Assembly: GCA_015680685.1 (NCBI GenBank) | Contig: MNCI01030582.1 | Coordinates: 862,513-926,512 of the forward strand | DNA from: Gnetum montanum | Taxonomy: Eukaryota > Streptophyta > Gnetopsida > Gnetales > Gnetaceae | DNA length: 64,000 nt | Direction: 5' to 3' | In this document: piece after piece, positions 21,382-32,842 of the stretch | Position numbering within the stretch: the first letter of the stretch is position 1 | Layout of the letters: the number at the start of each line of letters is the position of its first letter | Translations under genes and position numbers: made by a program | Notes under the pieces: model-generated | What the model was told of the DNA's origin: nothing | Seen by the model: the letters and a program-made list of their open reading frames with translations, nothing else | Databases searched by the model: none

Positions 21382-24255
21382 TCATATAGTTCCTAGTGGT
21401 GGTGGTTCTAATGGGCCCTCACCAGCTTTAGGTGCATGTCGTGGTTGAAGTGGTGGTTGTTGTTGTCCTATGACTATTGCAACTTCTAGAAGCAATAGGA
21501 AAGCCTCCAAAAGAGCCCTCATGTTTTCTTCTTTACTTCTGGGGTTGTTCATAGTCAAAGCAGATTCACTAATGTGTGCTAGAATAGGAACATCCCAAGG
21601 ACATGGAAGTGCAGGGAAGAGCTCCTTTAAATTTACGAACTAGGCCTCAAACTATTTTTGTTTGATGTCAAATGCTCAGATTGAGGCTTATAGCTATTGG
21701 TAGTCATCCATTCATCGAACCAACTTCTCTCCATAAAGAGTGTTGTCCTTCAAAGCAGGTGTGAAGAACTTCAAGTTCTGCATTTGTTATTTCCATCTTT
21801 TGCTTTGTCTCCTTATGCACCTTGAACTTGCCCTTGTATAACAAATACGAGGTGGCCATTTGCTTCTCAAGGTTTGACTACTGCCTCCCAGCTATAAGCA
21901 TGGCTAGGTTTGTTTAACAAAGTTTGGCTAGTTCTATGTATTCTATCATTTCTTCAATATACAACTCCTTGAGAAAAATCTCAACTTGGTTGTAGGCATT
22001 TAATCTATCAAAGATGGGTTGCCACACCTGGCCTCCTTCCTTGCCTCCTTCCTTGAGCTATTGGAGGGCTTGATTCATCTTAGCCTTTGGAAATTCGATT
22101 TCTTTTTTGTTAATTTCTTTTTACAACCCCACTTGGTCCCTATAGTAATTTTTTTCTCATTTAAACTTGAGGGCCTCATTCTTCCAAGAAAAAATTTCAA
22201 TAGCTATGTTCTATCGCAAGGCTCAAACTTCCTCCATTGACAGAGTGCAATTTTTGATAGCCAATCTTCTTACATCGGTGTTTACCCTAGCCAGCTCCTC
22301 CTACTATTGGTGGATAAAATCCTTCATTTTTTTTATTTTTGAGATCAACATTATGCAATCAATAAACTTCAGTAGTCAATCCAACATTCACTTGGCGAAC
22401 CTCTGTCAAGTCCTTATTTAGATAATAAGAATGGGCTTCCACTAAGAACTTGTCGAAGGTCATCGACTCCTACTCATACTCGATCTTCTAAAGCTTGGTT
22501 TGAAGCTATTGAAAAGCTTCATCTTTGGTGAATTCATGGTTGAGTATAGTCAGATTGACAAGTTTAGCCCTCAGTTGGGCAACCTCCATAGCTAAGCATT
22601 GATTGTCCGCTTGAGTTGCTTCTAGTTACCCCTCTAGGATGAGGCACTTTCCCTTTATCAAGAGTAGCTCCAACTGGGTTGCAGTGATATTATTCAAAAG
22701 GTCGAAGATATTTAGAAGTAGGTGCCTGGTTCCCACCAATTAGTCCAACAATTCTTCATGTTTTCCTGCATCGATTCTACCACTTTGAGTACCTGTAGAC
22801 ATCTGCACATCTCTAAGCCCATGTACATCAAGTACAAGTGTTGTAGGTGCATTGAGAGCTATGGCGATCATATTGGTAACCATGTCTGCTATGACTTCCT
22901 TTCCTTGGTGCTACATTACCAAGATAGTTGCCCCTTCACCCTCCTCCAAGTGCACTGAGAAAGTAGCAGCATTCTCCAAAATTTCTAGAAATAATTATTG
23001 GGTTAGTGACACCATTACTTCTTAAGTGCTAGGGTCTGTTCTTGCAGGCACCTGTGTTTGCATGGCTGAAAGTATCGACCTTGCCCTCTTTAGTAGGCTC
23101 ATAGATTGAGCCACTTGCTCTAGATGGCTCAAGGCAGGGTGATACATCGAAGGGTCTCCACCACTATTGGTTCCTACTTGTTTTTCCTTTTGGGGTAGGA
23201 GTGACTATCAAATCTTGCATATGTGTTCTGCAATAGTGCATGAGTCTGACCCTATTTCTTGTATGGATAGTGGAGGTGGTGGTTGCTCTTCCTCCATTCT
23301 GGTTGTGGTAGGGATTTTATCTTTCATCATTTCATACCATGAGGTAATTGGATCATGATGGAGTGTGTAATTGGCATATCGTGTTATCCCTGCCCATTTG
23401 CATAGTTTCCTAATAAGGTAGGGAAAGGGCAAAGCTAACCTTCCACATTTCTTTTTCTATGAACTGTTTCTCAATTTCTAGGAAGAGTAACTGTGGAAGG
23501 TTAATGGAAATTTTTTTGCTTAAAGTGGCACATGCATGAGTAGAGAAGGAAGTGATTTTGCTAGGTCTTACTGTTGGATTTAAGTGGTAAGATGCAATTT
23601 TGGAGTAAACTCATTCTACGATGGTCAATGTGCCAAACTCTTTGCAGTTCACCACATAACATCACTTGGTCCACTCCACTTTCACCTTGAGGTTTACTTA
23701 TTTTGAAATTTCTACCACATTGACCTTAGTCTCAGGCAACCCAAGGGCTTGTGTGATTACCTTTGCAAAGTAAGACACATGAATAACTTTGATTCTTAGT
23801 CATGACCCCAGCTACTGATTTGTCCAGAAGAGATAGGTTTTCCCCAAGTACCACTCACCACTAGACATGATGATTGGCCACATGGGAGAATTCTATAGCT
23901 AAGTTCTGACTTCCTCTGGTGTACTTTCTAGGAGCATTCTAAAGTTTAAGTCTTGAAGGACCGTTCGTTACAGTTTTTTCAGCTTGATAGCGTTAAGGAA
24001 GGCCCTGGTCAAGGTGACCTCAAGCCATGGCACTCTCATTGGAGTCTCATCCCTACGTGATTGTTTTGTGGGGACCTCTTCTTTAGGAATCTGATGAATA
24101 GATTCCACATCGGGTTCCTAGAAAAGAGGGCTAGTCGCATGTGAGCCTTATGCATGCTCCTAAGGTTACGTGCCCCATTCCCATCTGGTTCTTGGTCACT
24201 TCTCTTGAGGTTGTGATGGTCCTTCCTCCATTGAACATCTTGGTTTTGGTGACAT
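21382..24255 (-). pseudogene. T6 ORF3, unidentified retrotransposon protein
   Basis: Start ATG at 24255-24253 (MSPKP) aligns with MAPKS of T4; stop at 21384-21382 follows KAGEGPLEPPPLGTI. About 958 codons with stops. Blocks from the N-terminus: IHQIP; AKVITQALGLPETKVN; SFSTHACATLSK, ISINLPQLLFLEIEKQF; LRKLCKWAGI and PITSWYEMMKDKIPTTT (near 23432-23300); a long Lys/Glu/Leu-rich region suggesting coiled coil; and a C-terminal block FVNLKELFPALPCPWDVP (about 21640) followed by KEENMRALLEAF. No signal peptide or membrane span is evident. The layout 'small globular domain, then coiled coil' resembles env-position ORFs in Athila relatives in general terms only. Function unknown. Confidence 0.7.
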
Positions 24256-24400
24256 TTGCAATCACAGCATAACCATGAATTAAAATGTATGCATGTTGTT
24301 CCAAAATGGCAATAAGATACCTTCTCATGATGGCTTGGCTATGATAGTGACACATGCATTCTGTTTGATCTAAGGTGGTGTACGTAAGTGAATTCTTCAA

Positions 24401-24640
24401 TCAACCCTAGGAGGCATTTTGATGAACCCTAGGTGTTTGGATTACCCTAGGGTGCGTTGAGCTTTGATTAACCCTAGGTGTTACGATTACTCTAGGGTGT
24501 GTTAAGTTTTGATTAACCCTAGGAAGCATTAAGTTTTGATGAACCCTAGGTGTTTGGATTACCCTAGGGTACGTTAAGCTTTGATTAACCCTAGGGTGCA
24601 TTAAGTTTTGATTAACCCTAGGAGGCATTAAGTCTTGGGT
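24401..24640 (-). repeat. CCTAGG tandem repeat coding a PRVNQ peptide repeat
   Basis: Units of 27 and 18 bases, each with AACCCTAGG or ACCCTAGGG. Since all periods are multiples of three, a minus-strand frame (24736-24407) stays open through the array and yields repeats such as LMLPRVNQN, LTHPRVIVT and PRVHQN. It ends about 150 bases upstream of the ORF3 start. CCCTAGG resembles but is not the plant telomere repeat CCCTAAA. Confidence 0.8.
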
Positions 24641-25720
24641 TAGCCACCATGTCCTAACATATTGAATCATGGGCCTCCATGACATAGAGCATACCTTTGG
24701 TAGCAAAAGAATGAAGGAATAGGTAGATGTGGACAAGCGGTAGGAAGGTTAGGTGCTCAAGAAGGAGAGTGGACATGGAAAACTTGAAAAACTCCCCTAG
24801 AATTATGAGAAAATGGACAAAATTATAAAGCAAAACACACATATATATATAGCAATTTTGGGGCTGCATTGACGGGGCTGCATAAATGCAAGTGGATGTG
24901 TATATAGGGCCATGTTAACACAGTTATTCGACTACATTGACCACCATTGACCAATGAAGTAAAGGCCCAAATATGCAAGTTTTAGCACAAGAGTGGAGTG
25001 ATTTGAAGGATGAGAGACCCAAGAACATCATGAAACAAAAAGGAAGGGATGTCAAGTGCAAAATAAGAGTCAAATTTAGGAGAACATCATAATAGGAAGC
25101 TTGGGCGATGGAGGGTCCCACAATGGACAACATAGAAACGGGTGTCATATTATATCAATGGAGTTAAAGATTAACAAGTGGAACCAAAGGATATGCAAGT
25201 GGGTCCTCCCCATAGCAAGCTTAGGCCTTGTTTTCCCTTGCACATATTCAACTGAGGGGTCTGTGGGCCCCTTAGTTCATGGTCACCAAGGGTTAATACT
25301 CGTATCTCTAAGAACCAACCAAAGGATTTACAACTACCAACAAACCAAGATACATAGTCGAAACATGAAACTGGAAATGAGGTGAGGAATGGAGAGTAAC
25401 AGATGAGGGGGAGAGTGTGTGGAATGGAGAACTGAGATTAAGATTGATACAGTCCCTTTGTGAAGTATGTGGTTAAGTGACCTGATGAGAATCTGCTCCA
25501 GGTCTAGATCAAGACCAATCATGTCTAGTGATGTCTCAATGACGGACTAATATCAACCCACCCACTCAAGACATACACATGCCCTCAGAGATCAAATCCC
25601 ATTCTTGGTAGAGAAGGAAAGGTAAGCAGGAAGGAAGGAAGGGACTTAGTTAGAGGGGACAATCAAGCCTAGGTAACATGGCTTTTAAGTCTCATAACTA
25701 GTGCTTGGCCCATTATTTGA

Positions 25721-25890
25721 TCCAAGGGGTGTGCTTTGAATTTCCATTTTGTTTTTTTTTTAATTTTTTTTCTTTTTGAATGGGAACCACACCATGCAAG
25801 GATATATTGATGGGTCCAAGGGGTGTGCTTTGAATTCCCATAAGGTTTTTTTCTTTTTCTTTTCCAAATGGGAACCACACCATGCAAGGA
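25721..25890. repeat. Two-copy tandem duplication with poly-T
   Basis: TCCAAGGGGTGTGCTTTGAA ... AACCACACCATGCAAGGA occurs at 25721-25802 and again at 25815-25890, with different poly-T lengths. T4 has one diverged copy near 37325-37425 in inverted orientation, as expected from element orientation, so the duplication is T6-specific. Confidence 0.75.
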
Positions 25891-26599
25891 CATGTCAGCT
25901 TCCTATTATTCATGGCCATGGAATGGGAAGGAGTCCTTGAGGACAGTAATGCATAAGAGATTGTAGGAGGATACGTATTCCACCACATCCCCTTGAAGTC
26001 ACACCCTGTTCCTTACCACTTAGATCCGTCCCAAGTTCAAAATCCACCAAGATCAAAAATTTATTATAGTTGATTAATGGAAAAGGGACTGTACTTCTCT
26101 TGACCCCAGGACACCATAGAAAAGTGTGAGTGGGTGGATGCCATGGACTCACTACTTGTTGCATGAAAGAAAGTGTAACTTAGTTTCCTAATACCAAAAT
26201 GCAAAGGTAAGAACTAGATATAATAGGCAACCCATAATAAGCATGCCCTTGTTGGGCATAACCATCACACCATCGCATCCTGTGGCAATAAGAAATCTTT
26301 ATTAGCGAAAACAAATAGAGGGAAATAACTAAAATAAAATAGAACAGAACTACTAAAGGTGAAATATATTTATATATAAAATAGAGAAAGAGTAGGTAAG
26401 AAATGTTAAATGTACGAACGATGGTGTAAAACAAAAATGTGTAAAATAAAAAATAAAGAAAAGACTTGAGAGGCCAAGACAACTATTTTAGCATGGGCAG
26501 TGATCTCCCCAAAGACTAAGCTTAGAGGAGGAGATTTGAAAGATGGAACATGGCCGACCACTTGACGAAGTGGTAGCAACACTGGTTTGGTGTAGTTTA

Positions 26600-27740
26600 T
26601 GAAAGGGTTTTAATTGTTTCATGTTGACCAACTATGTTTTTTCTGGGTCTTCAGGTTTGTGTATGAGTAGGGCCCTAGATGGAAAGGTCTTGGAAACAAT
26701 ATAATGTCCCTTCCATAGTGTTTGAAACTTGGTCCATTGCGGCACATGTGTGGAGTTCTAATAGAGAACCTTATCTCCACGTTGAAATGTTACCTTTCGA
26801 ATCCTAAGGTCATGACATTGTTTGTTATATGCCTTATGCACATCATTTAATGATAGGGCTACTAATTGATTCTCATCTAGCACATTTAAGTTGATGAGTC
26901 GTTCTCGTTGTGCCTAGGATAAGTCAAGACCTAAGTCACTTGCAATGGATAGTGTTTGGAGTTCTACTTGAATGAAGAGCATTGGTAGCTTTTCGTACAC
27001 CAACTCATAAGGGGAGTAGCCTATAGGAAGTTTCCAAGTTGAGTGGTAGGCCCAGAGGATGTTGTTAAGTTTTGTGCTCCAATCCCTCCTATATTTGCTA
27101 ATCATCCTAGTTAGGACTTTTGTAATCTCCTAGTTTGTGACTTCAGCTTACCTATTAGCTTGGGGGTGATATGGTGTTGTTAGTTTATGTTTTACTCCCA
27201 AATGCTGCATGAGTTTACAAAATGTAGCACCCGTAAAGTGAGTGTCATTATCTGAAATGAGTGCATGCGGCACTCCAAACCTGTTCATGATTTTTTTTGA
27301 ACAAACCACATGGTTGTGGTTGAAGAATAATTGGTGATGGCTGCTACCTCTGCCCACTTGGTGTAGTAGTCTACCGCAACAATGATGTATGCCTTCTTAT
27401 TTGACATGGGTGTGATGGGGCCCATGAAGTTGATGTCCCAAATGTGAAAGGGTTCAAGTAGTTGAATCCACTATTGAGCTTCCTCCATTCTTGTTATCAT
27501 CCCACCATCTCTTTGACATCGATCATAGGAGTGAACAAACCATTGAGCATCTCTGAAGAGTGTAGTCCAGTAGTATCCTACGAGTAGGATCTTAATGATC
27601 ATGCACATTCCTGCATAATGGCCCCCACAAGGGCCCTCATGAGCATCCTGGAGGGTGCACAGTTGATTTGCATCAAGGATGCACCATTGAACCAAGCCAT
27701 CTGCACACACCTTGTAAAGGTATCCATTAATTTCCATGAA
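26600..27740 (-). pseudogene. T6 integrase
   Basis: Zinc-binding region at about 27690-27530: LQDAHEGPCGGHYAGM, then GYYWTTLFRDAQ and DRCQRDGG; one Cys of the HHCC set is now Tyr. Catalytic core: VDYYTKWAEVAAIT (first Asp), HALISDNDTHFTGATF (second Asp), TTPYHPQAN, stop, AEVTN (Glu). The C-terminal part includes SPYELVYEKLP and FQTLWKGHYI. All three catalytic acids can be read, but stops at several former Gln and Glu codons break the frame. Confidence 0.85.
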
Positions 27741-27859
27741 GTGCTTATCTCTGTGAAGAAATTTTTTTTTCTTTCAATGATCCAACTCCTTTGGTAGCTC
27801 TTGTGTAAGGAGATAGGTAAGGATGTCATCAAAAAAATTTGATTCTATGGGGGCCTCCT

Positions 27860-29420
27860 TTGCGATTACTCCAACAAAGAGAAGTTCATTTAGAAATTAG
27901 TCAGAGAGTGGGCTCTCCTCCTTCATGCTATTCCATTGTAACCAAGATAACTGATTAGCAATCACGTTCTCAATTCACTTTTTGTCTACCATAGTAAGAT
28001 CAAATTCTTGAAGGATCATGAGCCACCGTATGACATGGGGGCTCACCATTGGTTTTTTCATAAAGAACTGAATGGCATTGTGGTCCATATGCACAAACAC
28101 TTTGTATCTAAGCACATAGCGTCAGAACTTTTCCAAGGTGAATACCACTATCATTAATTCCTTTTTGGTGGTGGTGTAATTTAGCTAAGCACCCAAAATA
28201 TTGTGGCTTGCATAGTGGATGTAATATGAATGTTTTTGGTCATCCAATTGTGTGAGCATGGCTTCCAATGCATAATTAGATGCATCTACGATGATGTGAA
28301 ATGGTCTAGATCAATCGGGGGCTCATAGAATTGGAGTTTCTACAAGTTTTTTGTTTAGAATTCGGAACGCAAATTCATATTCTCTAGTCCAAACAAATGG
28401 GGCATCTTTCTTGGTTAGTTCCACCAACGGCTTGGAAATCTTTGAAAAATTCTCAATGAAGCACCGATATTAACCAATGTGTCCAAGGAACGATTGAACA
28501 TCCCTTAAAGTTCTTCGCTAACTAGTAATTCCTTGGATAACCTTGATTTTCTTAGGATCCACTCTAATCCCTACTTGTGAAATTTGATGCCCCAAAATCA
28601 TGCCTTCTTGGATCATTAGGTGGCTCTTTTTCCAATTGAGCCATTAGTTAGTTTCTACACATCATTTCAAAACCTACTAAAGGTGGTCCAAGGCTTGCTC
28701 GAATGTTGCTCCACAGGTGGAGAAGTCATTCATAAAAAATTCTACACCATTTTTGATTTTTTGCTGGAAGATGCTGAGGACAAGGCATTAGAAGGTTGTA
28801 GGTGTGTTACATAGGCCAAAGGGCATCTTCCTGTATGCAAAAGTCCCCCAAGAACTCATAAATGTCATCTTGGCCTGGTTCTCTAGCACAATCTAGATTT
28901 GGTTATAGCTATTGTAACAATCCAGGAAGCTGTAATAACAATGCCCCGAAATGGTATTCAACACTTGGTCCAAAAATGGATGTGGAAAATGATCCTTAAA
29001 GGTTTCCATATTTAGTAACCAAAAATCAATACAGACTCTTCATTTATCATCCTTTTTTGGCATAATAATGAGTGGGCTGACCCACTCGCAATCCACAATG
29101 GGGTAGATGAATCCTGCCTTTAGCAATTACTCAATTTCATCTTTGATGATTTTTTTAAGTTTGGGATTCAATTTTCTTTGCGACTATCATTGTGGCTTCA
29201 TGGAAGGTTTGATATAGATTCGATGTTGGCATACCCTAGGATCAATCCTTGTTAACTTAGGATATGACCATGCGAAGGCAGTCAACCACTTATTCACCAT
29301 CCTTAGCAACTTCTTTTTTTACTCTGGAACAAGATAAACATTAATTATCACTAGATTACCATTCTACAAGAATGCATATTCCATATTGACTAGTAAGGGA
29401 TTTAGTTCTAGGGGTTCCTA
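27860..29420 (-). pseudogene. T6 reverse transcriptase-RNase H
   Basis: RT begins about 29420 with NPLLVNMEYAFL and SYPKLTRIDP. The active-site box, normally FMDDFS, reads FMNDFST (28740-28718), so a catalytic Asp is now Asn (GAT to AAT). Next come LMIQEGMILGHQIS and VQSFLGHIG. RNase H (about 28150-27930) reads LNYTTTKKELMIVVFTLEKF, then VHMDHNAIQFF and VIANQLSW. These blocks match Athila-branch RT-RH. The active-site change alone would inactivate it. Confidence 0.87.
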
Positions 29421-29639
29421 TTTAAAGCTTTCAAGGATTTGTAGCTTTCCCCAATCAATAGCATCATTAGTAGTGGAAAGTTGTTGATGGACCTATTCTA
29501 GTTTATCTATGCTCCCCATATATTTACATACAAGGCTCTTAGAGGGTTCCATGCATATGGTGCTACTATCAAAATCAATGGTCAACCACTAGGTGCCTTC
29601 TTGATTAGTAGCTGCTATGTACATGCATCATTGAATTTG

Positions 29640-30110
29640 TGATTTGGTAGCATATCGACTACATGTTTGAATGGATGTCCACTTAATAGACCAGAGTTGC
29701 TACACATAGTTGCACCCAAAGTCACTGTACATGATGCATGGAACACACTTCTTCTCAATCTTCACAAAAGGATTTTCTTTGAAAATTTCAAGGGAGAGAT
29801 CTCAGAGTCCCAAACGTGCATCCATCATGTTGAGCCATGCTCTTCCCATTATAATCGGAAAGTCCCCCTTGTAATTATCAACATGGATCACTAAGAAATT
29901 AGTCGAGTAGGACCACTTACAAATAGTAGTCAAAATATCTTCTACTAATCCCAAGGAAATAGTGATAGATTGGTCTACCAACTTGCATCGAATGTTGCTT
30001 TTCTTCAATAGAGCTAGGTTCTAGGTCTTGTACATATAATGTGAAATTAGGTTGACACCTGACCCTAAATCCAGAAAATTTTTGCATGGCTTATTACTTG
30101 CCACTTGAAG
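29640..30110 (-). pseudogene. T6 aspartic protease
   Basis: Active-site region NFLDLGSGVNLISH, then KLVDQSITISLGLVEDIL, STNFLVIHVDNYKGDFPI and MGRAWLNMMDARLGL. About 70 percent similar by eye to the T4 domain at 15070-15597. A stop interrupts the part after ISHYMYKT. T6 has an uninterrupted linker to RT, which served as the reference for locating T5 and T6 in T4. Confidence 0.82.
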
Positions 30111-30883
30111 GTATATGAGGAGGCTTCATGGATTAGTCAATTTCTAAGGGAGATGATCCACCTTAATCTAGTCTATCATAGCATGTGTTAACATGATAGT
30201 TTTCATGTTGAAAGATGTTTGGTTTGAAGGTTGCTCGAAGGATTGAGTGTCAAAGGCAGTTGGAGATACAAGGGAACTGGATATAGGTGAGTGTGAGGAT
30301 GTGTTTAGGTTATTAAGTTGGAAAAAGGAATGTTTATATGGTTTTGGTTTTGACTCATTCGGTTGAGAAGCTAATTGTAATTTGATGGCCCTTGTGGCAT
30401 TATGCTGCTATGGCTATGGAGGTATTTCCCCTTGCATAGGTGGAGCAGGAGATAGCTGAGTTGAGGGTTGATGGATAGGTATGGTAAAAGGAGATGGTGG
30501 AGGATAGTGTAAATATTGGTTTTCCTCCTTAGGTGATAGAGATTGGGCTTGAAAGTATTCTAGAGGGTAGTAATGATTTTGGAAGGTTGCGTGACTAGAA
30601 GAGTCTTGCGGGGATATTGGCTACTAAATGTAGTACCCATAAGGATCCAGCTATTAGTAAGGGTACTGCTACCTTGGGGGTGGCATCCCCCATAATTGTG
30701 GATGTTGCCATTACTGGTAGTGCTCATACAATTTTGGCGGAGCTCCACTTGGATAATATCCTTATTGCTGGTGGAACTTTCTAGAATTACCTTGGGGATT
30801 AAGAAATCTCTAAGGTGTTTTCCTTTTGCTAAGCGAGGATTTAGAGCGTACATCCCAGACTCTTGCAAATGTGAAACCACAAG

Positions 30884-32660
30884 GCAACATTAGTTAGGAT
30901 GTTTGTACTAGCATATGTCACATCCATCATCTTCCTTAGTGTTTGAGGCTACAACTTGTTCTACCGTAGCAACCTTTCCCTTACTTTTATGGTAGGCATG
31001 TTCATCCTCTTTTCTCCTTCGTTGATCTAGATCATTACGCTGTTCTTTGGATTCTTCAGTGATTTTTAGAACACTTTGGAATTTTTCATCCAAAGAATCC
31101 CACATCTTTTCCACCAAAATTTCCAAATTCAACTTTTGTATAGGTAAAGTATTCCTATTCACCGCTACATCCAAATATGACTCCTCCTCATCTTCACAGA
31201 ATCGTACCTCCCTCTTTTGGATGGAAGGGTCTTGATTATATTCCTCTACACTTTTCCATTTTCATAGTTCCCCCTCTTCCTTGGCTACTTGCTCAATTAA
31301 TCATTGAATTTGATGACCCCTTAACTTGAATAGCCATCCTTAAGCATAAACACCAAGGGTCCTTCTTATTTTGAAACGAAGCCCATCTATGACATGGTGG
31401 AGCTGCTCTTGCTGAGAGTAGTCATGACTAGGGCATCAGTGGAACAACAAGTAATATCTACTCATGGCTGCACATAAGGGCTCATGGCTACCTTGTTTCC
31501 ACCCCTAGATTTATCATCTTAGATTAGACACTCTCGAGTAAGTTTGGTATTTATCATTGAAGAGCTCCAGCATCGTATTCCATCGTGTGATCGATTCTAG
31601 CTCCAAAGACTGGTACCAGCTTTCTACCTCCTTGATGAGTGTTTGGGGGAATAGCTTGAGTTTCTACCATTCATTTTCAATATTCTACAGGGTGTAGGAA
31701 TCATGAAATGCTTTTAGGCGAGTCTGCAAATCACAGTTATATCCCCCTTCAAACCTAGGAATGTTGTTCATATCAAGGTGCTTGATCTAGCTATCTTGTA
31801 AATGCTTGGTAGGTATGTGAGCTACCTCTACTATGTTGAGCATGCTTTAAGTGGTAAGTAGTGGTTCATCAAAGTCATGGTCCTGATGATGACCATGGCA
31901 TCTATGATGGTCTTTGCTACCTCTCCTTTTGTGATGGTGATCCTCCCGTGACAGCTCACACCCTTGGTCATGCTGTCCCTGTTGGCCTCCTCGATCATCA
32001 TCATCATGATCCCTCCTAAGATGGTTACAATTAGATTCAAAACCTGATGAACCTAAGGTGGAAAGAGGGGAATGAACAAAGGGGGAGGGACTACCACTGC
32101 CATTATGTTGATCACCTCCTCTTCCATGATGACAACCTTGATCTTCATGTCCATCTTCACCTTCACCATGATCTCCTCCGGAAGATCCCTCAGCATCCTG
32201 GAACTCTCGATCACTTGACCCTTTACTTTGTATGATAGATCAGATGTTCCAATGTGGGGGAAGGGATGCATAAGAATGGGAACCATAAGGAACATATCCC
32301 TCATCATTGTGTTGGGTCGGTAGGGACAAAGGATTATTGGACCATTTTCCCTTTACTCGTTCATGGTGTTATGCCTGCTGCAGGTCCCACTTATGTTGTG
32401 CCTCATTTACTAACTCTAAACTATAATAGTCCTAATGATCATGATCCTCCATCATGTACTCCTTAACTCAGTCATGAATGCCCAATTTGATAAGAGTTTA
32501 GAGCAGCATTCCAAGAACCAATTGATCATGGAGTAGCCCTCCATGTTCCGCTATCGCATCTGCTCATCCTAATGCAAGATGAAGGTGAATTGGGTATATG
32601 ATCATCCAAATGAGTATATATCACCAAAAATTCATAGGGCACCTGGGGGTTGGATTTGTC
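30884..32660 (-). pseudogene. T6 gag with acidic/His-rich linker and CCHC knuckle
   Basis: N-terminal part from about 32660. A low-complexity linker rich in Asp, His, Gly and Arg follows at about 32180-31870 (HGEGEDGHEDQGCHHGRGG; later DHHHKRRGSKDHHRCHGHH). Capsid starts at about 31770 with LDMNNIPRFEGGYNCDLQ and is the best-preserved gag in the window (EVESWYQSLELESITRWN). At 31174-30911 is a charged region (KMWDSLDEKFQSVLKITEES). The knuckle at 30925-30884 reads CDIC-stop-YKHPN-stop-C, i.e. CX2CX3HX4C with two stops. Confidence 0.78.
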
Positions 32661-32820
32661 TCACCTGTGAGAAGAAGACATATTAGTGTTAAACAAAAAA
32701 TAACTTAGTGTTCGTACTCTAACCTAAGTTGCCTAGTGTGAGTAGATTTTGTCGTAATGGGTCCATTCTAACGAGGTAAGCGATGATCTTGCTAAGGCTA
32801 GATAGTACATGGAATATTAA

Positions 32821-32842
32821 AAATCCCTAGCAATGGTGCCAA
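32821..32842 (-). promoter_or_regulatory. T6 primer-binding site, Asp tRNA type
   Basis: The minus strand reads TTGGTGCCATTGCTAGGGAT directly after the LTR end CTCATCA, as in T4. It is a C-to-T decayed version of the Athila-type Asp-tRNA primer site. Confidence 0.78.

Larger units (their letters stand above)
24256..26560 (-). other. T6 spacer between integrase and ORF3
   Basis: 2.3 kb without a pol domain. It holds a CCTAGG-centred tandem repeat (24401-24640), an 80-bp tandem duplication (25721-25890) with poly-T runs, and AT-rich sequence (26290-26480) matching the T4 spacer at about 36720-36850 inverted. The matching T4 spacer (36600-38826) lacks the CCTAGG repeat. Such spacers in large gypsy elements may serve splicing or packaging; nothing here shows it. 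Confidence 0.5.

Noticed and set aside
24401-24640. CCCTAGG repeats as an interstitial telomere.
   Set aside because: The unit is not CCCTAAA, periods are 27 and 18 rather than 7, and the array lies inside T6.
30696-30893. Plus-strand frames inside T6 (for example 30696-30893, 28620-28814, 32047-32235).
   Set aside because: They lie antisense to T6 gag and pol, whose minus-strand motifs are clear.
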